DNA of 45,513 nucleotides, taken from NCBI RefSeq assembly GCF_001039355.2, contig NW_019774225.1, positions 433,546 through 479,058 of the forward strand, written 5' to 3'. The notes below the pieces were generated by a model, which made no database searches, was not told the origin of the DNA, and saw nothing but the letters and a program-made list of their open reading frames with translations. The translations under genes were made by a program, and so were the position numbers. This document shows positions 9,973 through 21,500 of this stretch, in pieces (position 1 is the stretch's first letter; every line of letters starts with the position of its first letter). The stretch comes from Lingula anatina (taxonomy: Eukaryota > Brachiopoda > Lingulata > Lingulida > Lingulidae).

Positions 9973-11930
9973 GAGGATGGGTTTCTAAAACGATAGTTTT
10001 AGGTTTATTGTTTTTGATTTTAACTCCAGGGATAAAAGGGGAGTTACAGAAGCTACCTGATGGTGTCCTAGTGACCCAGAGGCAGCCATTGAGGGTAACG
10101 AAAGCCGTATGGACGGTATTGGTAACCATAGATAAACCTCGGGTAATGAGGGAGGAGATTATGGATCGGTTCGGCAGCATTGAAGCCGAGTTGCGTAGAG
10201 CACGAAGGGGGGAGTATATCACCCCAGAGGACAGGGAACAGTGGCGACAGAGGATAACTAATAGCCTTAACCTTTTCTACGAGTTAGAGGACTCTCAAGC
10301 GGCCGTACCAGCTCTGGCCAGGGCGGGTTCGGTCGGTCCGGGCGAAGGGCGTCATTCGTCTCGGACAAAAAGAGGGTTGTTTGACTTTGTGGGATCGGCG
10401 GCTAGTTTCCTTTTTGGCATCAGCACGGACAAAAGTGTTGACCAATGTCGTAAGTTAGTTCAACAGACAAGACAGGAAGGACGCCAAATAGCCCATCGGG
10501 TGGGTATGTTGGCGACGGTAGTAAATAAAACAATCAATACATTAAACACAAACATACAACACCTTAACTCGGTGCAACATTACTTAAGAGAAAGCGTAGC
10601 TAATCGTATCAACAGTCTCATCCAGGGATTAAATACAACGCAGAAGAACTTGACCAAGTTATTGGTGGCGTTCAATATTGAAAGAGCGGTAAGTAATTTT
10701 GAGAAATATATAGATCATCAGCGGGAAATCTCGGAAAGATTTCATCGACAAAAGATGTCCCTGGAATTAGGTAGGTTGACGGAACTATTATTGCCACCAA
10801 GGAAACTCAGGGAAATTCTATTAACGGCAACTTCCGGTAAGGAATTGAGATTTATTAATGATTTATTTTGGTATTACCGTTTTCTCACTGTTTCACCCAT
10901 TCATGATGTTGACACATTAATTTACAGGGTTAACATACCATTGACACACAGTGCTCAATTTTGGCTTCACAACATCCTCACTTTTCCGGTGCCCTATAAT
11001 TCAAGCGGGCTGTCAGCACATGTTCAATTACCTTACGAAATGGTAGGCCTTAACCCCAAAACAGGTCAAATATTTTTTCCCGATTCTTGCATAGGTGAAA
11101 ATCCAGTCATTTGTGCGTCGGGTCCCTTTTATAAAACGGGTTTAAAATGTGAGCGCGCAATCATAACGGGAGACGTAAAACATAGGGAAGCGTGTAACAT
11201 TAAAATATCTAAGAAATTAAATAAAGGAAAAGCAACAGAAATTAATCCCGGTCATTTTGTGATAATAAGTTGGGGCGAAACGTTATACACAAGGTGTGAT
11301 AATTCGGAAGAACATTCCTTAAAAATCGACGCGGGTACTTACTTGATTAATGTCGATAACGGTTGCGAAATACAAGGGAATGATTACACATTACCGGGCA
11401 TAATTCATCAAATCGGTAAGGTCGAAATTCGCCCTATTTCTATAAACATGACTAAAAGGTTAAATTTGAAAGACATCATAGCGGAACAAGACGCCATCAA
11501 ACTGCTTAAATCATTTGATTTAAAGGATATGGCGCTTGAATCTACTGTCCCATTGCAGAAGGTTTTGTGGGAAAGGGAAGACCCCTGGACAAAATGGGTA
11601 CCCGATCAAGATAATATTTGGGGCTACCTAGGCACGTTTGCTTTGGTTTTTCTGGTACTGGGGTTATTAGCGTTCCTCACAAAACGATATTGGCTAATGA
11701 AATGTAAACATAGTATTTTTCAGAGAAAGCGGAGAACGGACGAGGCTAAACTGCAGACGATAGATGAAACCAGCCAGGAAGCAACGGCGAGTCAGTTGAC
11801 CGTAGTGCAGCCTAGCGCACCTCCGTTGGCTGAAGATGTTGTGTCACTGCAGACTGCAACGGGGAAACCCTTTCGCGCCTTGTACTCCAGAGATCCACTG
11901 GGGGTTTTAAAATATAATGATATTGAATAA
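9828..11930 (+). CDS. env: Errantivirus/baculovirus-F-like envelope protein of the retroelement (700 aa)
   Basis: An intact ORF starts at an ATG inside the integrase ORF. A hydrophobic signal or anchor lies at about residues 52-69. A furin-type RTKR site is at 179-182, followed by a GLFDFVG... stretch (183-199) that resembles the fusion peptide of the baculovirus F/gypsy Env class. Heptad-rich helices follow (about 200-320), then a Cys-containing ectodomain, a transmembrane helix at about 599-617 and an 83-residue tail with a PSAP motif (662-665), which in other viruses recruits ESCRT/Tsg101. In errantiviruses Env is made from a spliced RNA; I cannot identify the splice sites here. The family call rests on the cleavage-site context, topology and position after integrase. 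The ORF is undamaged, but the element lacks gag and upstream pol in this assembly, so it is not a complete element. Confidence 0.88.
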   Translation: MSSGDGTGRRAVVAGGRGRNRGSPASQNVKDNRQWVGGAYGSRLHTEIRGWVSKTIVLGLLFLILTPGIKGELQKLPDGVLVTQRQPLRVTKAVWTVLVTIDKPRVMREEIMDRFGSIEAELRRARRGEYITPEDREQWRQRITNSLNLFYELEDSQAAVPALARAGSVGPGEGRHSSRTKRGLFDFVGSAASFLFGISTDKSVDQCRKLVQQTRQEGRQIAHRVGMLATVVNKTINTLNTNIQHLNSVQHYLRESVANRINSLIQGLNTTQKNLTKLLVAFNIERAVSNFEKYIDHQREISERFHRQKMSLELGRLTELLLPPRKLREILLTATSGKELRFINDLFWYYRFLTVSPIHDVDTLIYRVNIPLTHSAQFWLHNILTFPVPYNSSGLSAHVQLPYEMVGLNPKTGQIFFPDSCIGENPVICASGPFYKTGLKCERAIITGDVKHREACNIKISKKLNKGKATEINPGHFVIISWGETLYTRCDNSEEHSLKIDAGTYLINVDNGCEIQGNDYTLPGIIHQIGKVEIRPISINMTKRLNLKDIIAEQDAIKLLKSFDLKDMALESTVPLQKVLWEREDPWTKWVPDQDNIWGYLGTFALVFLVLGLLAFLTKRYWLMKCKHSIFQRKRRTDEAKLQTIDETSQEATASQLTVVQPSAPPLAEDVVSLQTATGKPFRALYSRDPLGVLKYNDIE

Positions 11931-13740
11931 TTTCTTTTCATTTGTAAAGTAATTTTTTCTTTACATGGCGAGCTCGTAATTAGATTCATTAATATTAAAT
12001 CATGTAAAAGGGGGTTTAGGGTATATCTAGCAAGAGCGGGTATACCCACCCCGCAGTTTGTCACGTAAAATTATGAACTATCACGAATTACTTGTGGGGT
12101 AGATAACCTGATTGGTGTAATTGACGCGAACAAATTTTTTTTTCTCTTTTTCCGTTACGAATTGCAGGGCCCAGCGACAGAGCGATTCCGGTACACGACG
12201 CTAACGACTTTCTTTTTTATTTCCGTTAGAAATTGCAGCAACTACACAAAAGGATGACATATGCCGGCTTCCAATAATTGCTTTCCATTAAACCTTCATT
12301 ACTTTCATGAAATTCACCATGCAATGTTTTGAGTGTACTTTTAGTGCGCAAGGAAATTCCCATTTCCACAGACCAACCACCATGTTTGGACAGATTTTAA
12401 TTCGGGGGCTACGATGTGACAACGCCAGAGTGTGTGAATTGGTGTCGTCTGTGACCTACGCTGCACTCCGACGGTCTTCATCCCAGCTGCAAGTCTCTAT
12501 TATCATCAGTACTCCGAGCGTCATGGTGGGCTACGATTCGTCTGTGTTCGGCTGGACGTCGTCATTTCGCATTGGCTACGCGCAATATATATAGACTCTG
12601 ATTATAACAAAAGACTCATATTCTAGAAGGAATGAATTGTTAAAAGCAAATGGTCGAGAGACAACTCGATAATTTTTTGTGCTGTCTGAGCATTGGATAA
12701 ACCTATGTCCCTCTTCCTAAAATGAAAAAAAAAAAAATTAGGGAGAGGCTGGCGCAGCCGGCTCTCAGCACCGTTTTACATTTGCTCCACGAGGTTGCTT
12801 GCTCTTACTCATTATAATTATAGAAGTATTGAACATCCTTAAACCATATAGCGTACCTATGAACATGATGCGGACGACGTCATCATCACTATAAACTGGG
12901 AATCTTTCAATGCATTTACCTTTTGGCGATAATGCTTATGTTTAAAAATATTGAAGTTTGCACTGTATATATGTTTACGGAGTTGATAACATTTCTATTG
13001 TAATACCTATCTCTCAATGTATAATATTTTAGACTGTTCTTTATATTGTTACTTAACTATACCTATTCTGGTGTAAATATTTCATTCTGGTGTAAATATT
13101 TCATGGCACATAATTTCAACACACTGCTTACATTATTATTAAAACTTAAGGTACATAATATAGCCCATTTAATGCAGTACATATTAAGAAAGAAAAATGT
13201 CATAAATATTCTATTTTTCTTTGTTTGGGAAAGGGAGGAATATGTCGGAGACATTTAATAATTCATGGACGATGTCTATAATTTCAAGTCATAACTTTTA
13301 TTATTCTCCATAGTACATTGTGTCAATTTTGAAGAGGCTGAGTAAGGCTTGTGTACCTGTCGCATTAAGAAGCCAGTGATAAGAAGTGCATGAAGCCATT
13401 GGCTGGAGTATGTACTAAAAGTGTGTAATATTGAATAGAGAATCAGAATGTACCTGAGCAGGCAACGAGTTCACATTAAACGATTGAAACTGGTCATTTT
13501 TGTCAGTGTGGATTTCCTCTGTAGCGTCTAGACGTAAAGATTTCGACCGCGAATCTGGAAGGCTATATACTAAAGCGTTATCCTAACTAAAGTATCCAAC
13601 GGTGTCCGCATTTCGAGCTCAAGTCTAAATTACGTTTATATCTAAAATTGCGTGGTTCCGGACAAGCAGAGGACTACAACGACTACTGTGGCGCACGGTT
13701 CCTGTCACGCGCACTTCTTATTTCCGCAAAAGATAAAATT
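11931..13740. other. Retroelement 3' region (polypurine tract, unmatched LTR) and unassigned sequence
   Basis: AAAAGGGGG at 12006-12014 is a good polypurine tract, so a 3' LTR should start just after it. The following ~600 bp is GC-richer than the surroundings and has a TATA-like AATATATATAG near 12585. TTCCGTTA-AATTGCAG is repeated near 12150 and 12222. No second LTR copy is found upstream of 8299, so LTR borders cannot be fixed. An A-run with short flanking inverted repeats (CCTCTTCCTAA / TTAGGGAGAGG) lies near 12710-12750. From 12780 to 13740 I see only AT-rich unassigned sequence. Confidence 0.5.
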
Positions 13741-14070
13741 GATCTATTGGATGTTATAAATATATTCAATTCGTCATAGACATGTGATCTTGTCATAAGT
13801 ATAACAAATATCACATAATAATATCAAGCTTAGTAACACTATATAGATGCATATGTTCAATTGGACAATAAACGTCCTTGAACTAATGTTAGGGTTTGTT
13901 GTGAGAATGGCGTAAATACAGCAGTGTTGTTAACATCTAAGTAAACGTTCGACGCAAGATATCATAAAGATTGAAACTGTTTGCCCTTAGTGATCCAACT
14001 CAGAAATTTGGCGTTACATTCTGTTTGCAGGTAAATATGTTACTATGAAAATTAAAATATTAAGAGCATT

Positions 14071-14422
14071 AGGCCACACTTTTATTTTTTGGATGACATC
14101 CTGCGCGCGCACCGATTTTCGTCCGTTCTCCAAAAAAAAAAAAAAAANNNNNNNNNNNNNNNNNNNNNNNNNNNNNNNNNNNNNNNNNNNNNNNNNNNNN
14201 NNNNNNNNNNNNNNNNNNNNNNNNNNNNNNNNNNNNNNNNNNNNNNNNNNNNNNNNNNNNNNNNNNNNNNNNNNNNNNNNNNNNNNNNNNNNNNNNNNNN
14301 NNNNNNNNNNNNNNNNNNNNNNNNNNNNNNNNNNNNNNNNNNNNNNNNNNNNNNNNNNNNNNNNNNNNNNNNNNNNNNNNNNNNNNNNNNNNNNNNNNNN
14401 NNNNNNNNNNNNNNNNNNNNNN

Positions 14423-14466
<44 letters not shown>

Positions 14467-15022
14467 TAGCGAAAAAAGGGTCGACAAGAGCGTCGTGGTA
14501 TTTGGTGGACTAAAGGTCGGACAGGCCACCCGATAGTTGGCTGCTACGTGTGAGTTGAAGTAGACAAAATGGCATCGACCGAAATTACCTTTTTTTGGAT
14601 TTGGTGTAGGAAGCATAGGCCTATCTTTGCTTCATTTTTTAACAATTCTGTGAAGTGTTAACAATGCTTTAATTTTCTGAGAGTACAAATAAAGACACGT
14701 TTATTTGATATTTGTTTTATTGATTGCTATACCAACAGAATGCATGAAATAACCTTAAATAGATTTGGTAATATGCAGCATATATATTCATGACTTTTTG
14801 CCTTTCTACGAAGTAGGCCATATTCACAATGCTTTAGTATTTTGAGAGCATGGATAAAGACATGTTGTTAGTTTGATACGTGTTTCTGTGGTAAATTAGC
14901 GTTTCCAGCTGTGTACTGAAAACAAAACCTTTTCTTAAGCAGTTTTTTTTTTTTTCGCCCGCTCGCACCGATTTTGGGGTCCCCAGAGGATGTCATCCAT
15001 AAAAATAAAAAAGTGTGGCCTT
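14071..15022. mobile_element. PIF/Harbinger-like inverted-repeat element
   Basis: The left arm at about 14072-14124 begins GGCCACACTTTT, followed by the palindrome GGATGACATCC and CACCGATTTT. The right arm at about 14965-15020 is its inverse. The outer ends are flanked by TTA on both sides (TTA|GGCC ... GGCC|TTA), which fits the 3-bp TWA target duplication of PIF/Harbinger elements (established knowledge). A comparison with the uninterrupted repeat block near 16165-16180 supports insertion into an existing repeat. No transposase is visible, but 275 bases of the interior are unsequenced. Interior sequence at 14610-14900 contains a decayed internal duplication. Confidence 0.55.
14148..14422. 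other. Assembly gap (275 N) flanked by poly-A and poly-T
   Basis: The run of N is bounded by a poly-A on the left and a 43-base poly-T on the right, that is, complementary homopolymers able to fold back. Sequencing or assembly probably failed here. The ORFs spanning it are artefacts. Confidence 0.97.
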
Positions 15023-16569
15023 ATGAATAAAACAGGATACGAACGGAGAAGTTAAAGGAACGGTCACAAAAAATGAATATAATAATAATAATATGTAATA
15101 ATAATAATATTGCACGGCACCAGTCATTAGCAGTAGGTTAGGTAATGGTGTTTTACAAAATTTTGAAGAAACAGGTCGACAACATTACTGAGATCAAGAG
15201 ACATATATACAACTAATTGTGTTCAGGATATCAGTGTGTTGCTAACTATGGGGCAATATAATCTGTCCTGTGTACGATATCATAAAGATTTGGAATAATT
15301 AGGTGACATGACAATGTAATTTTTGTTTGCACGAGTACATGAATATGGTCATATGTGAATGTACTCAGGTTGAAAACTAAAGTCAAATCGTTTATAAGAA
15401 AAAATAGGAATGATGCGTCATACTGATTTGGAATATGTATATATTTCACATTTAAAAGAAATGTAAGATATAATCTTTTAAAGAAAAACGACTGTGTATT
15501 TATAAGCTTTGGGACTCATTATTTTGTAGACTTGATCATGTACGACACACACACACACACACACACACGAACAAACCAAGGGTAAGGGGTTTCTTGGCTT
15601 TGCCCCATTTTGTTGGGTGTATTATTATGAAAGGGAGGAGAAGTGGGTACCTCGCAAGCCGAGTGGGGGGAGGGGAGACCCGCTGTGTCCCATGATCCGC
15701 CACTGTATAAGGTTATCAGTATGTTCAATTTGTCATAGGCCTACATCCCTGACATATGTGTAATAAATAGCACATAAACATATCAAGCTTATTAACAATA
15801 CAGATGCATGCTCCATTGGACAATAAACGTCCTTGAACTAGATGTTTGCCGTAGTTGAAAAAATGTAGTCAATAGCAACAAAAGGGGAATTCCCCTCGAC
15901 ATTTTCTAATAATAGAGATCGAGTCGCCATTTGCACGAGACTTATAAAATCGGTAAGTTACTGAAATTTTTCGAATTTCTGAAGAAACATATCAACCACA
16001 CCAATGTGAACATTAAAGTAGTTATATCAGTGTGTTGTTAACATCTAGGAAAAATGTTGTGGCAAGGCATCATAAAGGTTGGAAGAGTTTGCTCTTAGTG
16101 ATCGATCTTGGAAATTTGGTGTTTCTTTCTGTTTGCAGGTGAATATGTTGTTATGAAAATTAAGTTACTAAATGTCATTAGATTTTGTTGTTGCATTGAG
16201 AATGAATCAATATATGGAGAAAGAAGTTAAATGGACGGTGACAATACACCGAACCAAAGAGGGATGGCACCGTAGAAGCCACAGTAAACTCTATGACTAA
16301 GCAAATCGATATTTCGTTTGTAAGTATGTATGTTTTCATGTAAGAGACGACATGTTTCTATATTTTTACTCCTATAATCTGCCTTTGTATTTTGTTGTGA
16401 TTGAAACCTACGAGGAATATCACTTCACAGTAAACTTTGACAGAGAAACAAACCTTGGGTCTCTCCCGTGTTCATTAGGTATGGTTAAACTGGTATTTTC
16501 ATTAATGCCTTGCAATGAGCAATGCGTCTTCTTTCAGAAATACCATTTATAGAATAGCAACCAGCCAGT

Positions 16570-18444
16570 ATGGCTGACGAAAATATTAAGAAATTACGGA
16601 AACTGCTGACTGTCAGGGAGTGCGACATCAATGTCCAGGACCAGCTAATGGTAATTATATTCTTACTCGTTTCACTTAATCGCATATAAATCATTTATTA
16701 TCCAATAACTTGCAACGAAAGAAAACAACCACCGCATCAAATTCAAAAAATTTTAACCCTATATGCTATGAGCTGTTGCATGCCTGCCTAATATTAGTGT
16801 GTGTCCATGATAGGACCAGTCAGAGGGTGGCAAGGTGGGGGTCAACAGATTTCAACCAAATTCATAATATTGTTGCACACATAGGAGATATTAACATTGA
16901 AGGCAACAATCCCAAAGAAATCATTGGATATGATTACAATATGGTATGAGATGTTTTGGCCATTCCTGGCTTGATTTTCAGCTTCGGTCAATAAAGCCAC
17001 TTCATGAGCAAAATTAATATGTCAAAATTAATGACGTTTAAAAAATTTATAATAAACCTATTTAAACCAGCCATTTGGCATTGAGAATATAATACTTAGA
17101 TTCAGTTTAACCCTCAAACTAACGAGCCACGCCCATTTTTGTAACCCCACCTCCCAAACTCACTTTTCTACCATGCAATGTTCAAGCATTCATATCTCTC
17201 TTTTTGCAGGGTTGACATCCATAAAATTGCATAGGGATCCTGAGCATGTGTTAGGCTCATCATAGAAAATTTAAAAATTGTGTTAAACACATCAGAAGAT
17301 ATTGAAAAACTACTTAACATCGAGCAGATATTTTTGATATATTTTCCATTATATTTTCCACTATATCAACTTTTAAATCTGCAACTCTTTTGTCAATTAT
17401 TGAACGAATTTCTTTTTCAAAATCCCAATGTAATCCCAACAAGTTCAACTTTTGTGTTGGTTTCCGTATACTTTCGAATTCATTTACAACGAAACCAGAT
17501 TTAATTAAATCATGTCTGCCCAGATTCGCAAATTTTTCACAAGTCTTTTAATTTTCGCTAAATCCCAAACAATCGTCCCGATACAAAAAAATTGGTATGT
17601 TTTGATCGCCAATGTTTCACTAAACATCTCAAAACTTAAGTGAATATGTAAACTGCTGACGAAATCCAAAAGGAAGCACTATATCAACAAAATTTTATTT
17701 GACCGTTCATACACCAAGAAAAAACCCAAAAATTCTTGCTGTGATCCCTTAATATCTATGTAATGATAACCATCTTTCAAATCAAACTGAAACTTATACC
17801 TTCCCAACTTAACATATTTTAGAGCCTCATTCGCGTCTTCAAATTGTACTTTCCCTTTCCAAATGTATGGATTCACGTGTCTTAACGTACTAAACGTTTC
17901 TTTTTGTCGCTAGAGGTAACCGTTAACGAATTTACCACCTTTGGAATGCCTTTCACTTCTCGAATTCTGCCAGATTTTAATTAGTCTTTAATGTCTTTGA
18001 TGACAAATTCTGTGTTTTCGAGGGATGGTTTGTTATCCTTGATAACCGAATTCTGCGGTGTCTCAATAAATGAAATGACATATCTATTTTGGAATACTTC
18101 TTAAACATAGTTATAAGTCTGTATGCTTTCCGAGAACTGGTAGTTTCTCTTAAGTCTCCCTTTAACATGAATGTTTTGTTGGTAATTTTTCAACCTATCC
18201 GAATCTGTCAAATTATTATCGATCATATACTTATCTTGCAATTTTGATTTGCTCGTCTTGCTTCTATTCGTTTTGTTGTCTCCCACTGCCTGTAGTTTCG
18301 CTTGCCCTGAATGTGTGTCCGTATGTTCTTTTACGTGTTGGCACTGTACCCTGTGTTTGGTATCTGTTTGGGCAGATCTCCCTCCAATGGCCATATTGCC
18401 CGGAAGGGGCTGAATATCGATGTACTGACAGCAAGAAACCCATA

Positions 18445-18503
<59 letters not shown>

Positions 18504-21500
18504 ATTCAGAGATTATGAGTTGTGTAGTATTTGGTTCACCGATATGCTTTGGTCTTGGCATGTTTCAATTTGTATAAATTGTTTCCGCGCAAACTACTGT
18601 TGATTGTTGATTTATCATGATAACGGCGATTCAAGGCTTATATACATCTACAAAGGTTTGAGGCAAAGTCTTTAACCAGTATTGTACTAAATGATATTTA
18701 CCTAAACCACAAATATCTGATAATGCAGCCTTTTTAAACGTGGCCATTGCTGTGCAGCACGTCCTCCGGTCGAATTTTGCTTTGCAAGCGTCCTTTGCCT
18801 CTAATCTTGACAAGTCCAATATGCCCGTTACACGTATAGATTCTCTCAATATTTCTTCTTTATAATGTGAAAAGTACAAATCTCTGACTCAAAAATTGAG
18901 TGAGTTCAGCTATTTTCAAAGTAGAGAAATCCCTGTCCTACTTAATCGCGGTAATCATAATCTGACCCACCTCTTGCAAAATCATGCTAAAAATCGACTC
19001 TACTTGCTTCGATCTCGGATGGTACTCAGTATTTTTTTACTTGGGACTGGTTACTGTTCATTTTTTTCTCTTTTAAACCTTATTCCTAAAACTTACTGTC
19101 CTATACACGTTTTTACGACGCGTATATCGTTAATATTTAATCACATTGTTAATACATATCCACAGTTTGGCGAGACACCACTACACCTGGCTGCCGTGGG
19201 CGGCCACACACAACGTGTCCAGCTTCTCCTCCAACACGGGGCGGATACCAGTATACAGACTGAGGTGAGTGCAGAACATTCTCATCATAGCAATGTGGCT
19301 ACACCTGCGTACAACTGCATGTCTTTTTCCGAAGTTCATTATTGATCGAGGTTAATATTTTGCTTAGCGATCTTTCAGGTTATCACTAATTATCTTAATG
19401 CATGTATCAAATAACATTGTTTACGAGTATACATTGTACAAATCACAGTGAGAAATTATGGTAAGCGATTTTTTGTTTAAAACTAATAATTTTAAACCCT
19501 GCACAGAAATAAGCAAGATTCTGCAACATGAACTATCTGTTAACTCATATTCCAGAAAGGGTCGACAGCACTTCACCTGGCTGCCCGTCGTGGCCACAAA
19601 CCATGTGTCCAGGTTCTCCTCCAACATGGGGCGGATACCAGTATACAGAATAAGGTGAGTGTAGAATATTTTAAGCTCATCAATACGGCGACATTTGCGT
19701 ATAAATACGCAAGATCATTCTAAATTATTGTGCTAGGTGTACTTATCCTGCTTAGCGAATTTTCTTTTAAGTTATGACTAATTTTAAAGCATTTATCGAA
19801 GCACATTGTTTATTCCCTGTACATGTCGCAGTGAGAATCGCTACTAACCCATTTTTTGTTTATAAGACAGTTTTTTTTAATTACCTGTTTCTCGAACGAT
19901 TTTTATTTTTGTCAGAGGTCGGAGGGGAGGGGAAAATAAAAAATATTTTTCAAAATAATGACTTTTTGGTCACTCACTTTCAAAACTACATTAGACAATG
20001 GTAAATACTGGTTTTAACACAGTATAGCAATTTTTGGATAAAAACAGCAATTCCTTTTCAATGTTTTATTTGTCTAAATGAATGTCAATTCAACGAATCA
20101 TTCTTGTAAATTACAAAACAAAAAAACGCAGTTTGCCTTTCTTTGCATTCATGATGGCAGTGCACAAAACAGTTTTTTTGTCAGTCTTGATGCAATATTA
20201 TGTATGATTAAATGATTAAGTGGACAATCATCAAATTTAAATTATCTACTTCATGTAACATGGCCATCCAGAAACAATATGGCTTCATGCCCCCCATGTG
20301 AGTTCCAAGTCCCACACTGAAATCACCAATAGGCCTACATGTATATGAAAAATTACCATTTCACAAAAACAGCATTACTTCCATAAAAAGAATCCAATCA
20401 GTCTATATTTCAGACCTTTGAATCTTTCAGTAAGTTTGAGAATCATCTTGTTAAATGACCTTCCTTAAATGGTCACTATGGCAGCTGCCCTAAACTAGCC
20501 AGTCTCTCTCTGCATATGGGCTTCTATACCATAGCTCCTCTGTCAGTGTCTCTGCTATGCGTTTTCCAAGATTTTTGGTCTGTCCAGCCCGAAGACAAAG
20601 ATTGAAGTCTTCCACTACTTGCTAGATGGAATTATACATTGCCTGCCTTGCATTACTTGGGGATTCACTAAAAAAATATTTCAGATAAGTTAACTGAGTT
20701 GGATGTGTGCCTTCTCTTAGTTGCATAGGAATTGTATAATTCAAAAGACAGCAAACAATTGCTTAGCCAGATTGTTGAAAATACAAAAACCAGCAAGGGT
20801 AATATGGCCTGTTATGGAACTGTGGTCTTAATTTTTATTAAATCTATATGGCAGCAACAACTTAACTTATTTAATATTATTGAATGATCCACCCTTTTTA
20901 TCAGGAAAAGGTCTGCTCTGGATCAAAATTGATCTAGGTGCAAGAAGGTTTTATGGTAAATGGTTCACTTTTTCAGAAAAAGAACCCTCTTTTGAAATTG
21001 CTGGCTACAGGCCTGGTTAAACTTAATATCTTTATACGCCTTAAAAACTTGGTGGAAAACTTAATTGAACTATGAATTCATGTTGACAGGCTCATTATCC
21101 AAAGCACTTGATAGTTTACAGCTATTACCTGCCTTAATTTAAAAAAAAGACGCCGCTTCAGTATAGAAACATCTGCTGTCGTGAGAGAGCAATTAGCATT
21201 TAACATACGTTTTTGTGAAAGTGCAATAAAGGACATTTATTTACCAACATATCAATGCCTAAAATACATTCACCTTAAAAAACTATGACACTCTAGACTG
21301 ATAGAACGAAAAAAAATACTCACATCATTTCTGGAGACTTTCAGAAGTAGGCCTACGCGAGTGCTGCATTAAAAATCTAATGCGCTCTGTATTTGGATGT
21401 TCTCGGAGAGTTTAGTTGAGCCTGCATCTTTTGGTGTTCATTGCCAACTGTTATCTGAATGCACTTAATGTCAATATCTACCACCGTGGTGACCGGCATT

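Larger units (their letters stand above)
13750..16260. repeat. Array of diverged direct repeats
   Basis: Blocks sharing ATATCAAGCTTA, CAATAAACGTCCTTGAACTA, GTTGTTAACATCTA, CATAAAG and TTTGCAGGT..ATATGTT occur at about 13791-14060, about 15765-15845 and about 16020-16170. A fragment at about 15220-15300 shares part of the series. Order and orientation are preserved. They could be units of a large tandem array or LTR-like terminal repeats of a non-autonomous element. No coding sequence is visible. An (AC)n run lies at 15545-15569 and a hAT-like end (CAGTGGCGGATCATGG, minus strand) at about 15690-15705. Confidence 0.5.

Noticed and set aside
14014-14616. ORFs of 126-200 codons on both strands
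   Set aside because: They run through the N gap and its flanking homopolymers; no real coding evidence.
18244-18603. Several ORFs with Ile-Tyr repeats around 18450-18500
   Set aside because: Translation of a (TA)n microsatellite inside a decayed retroelement.
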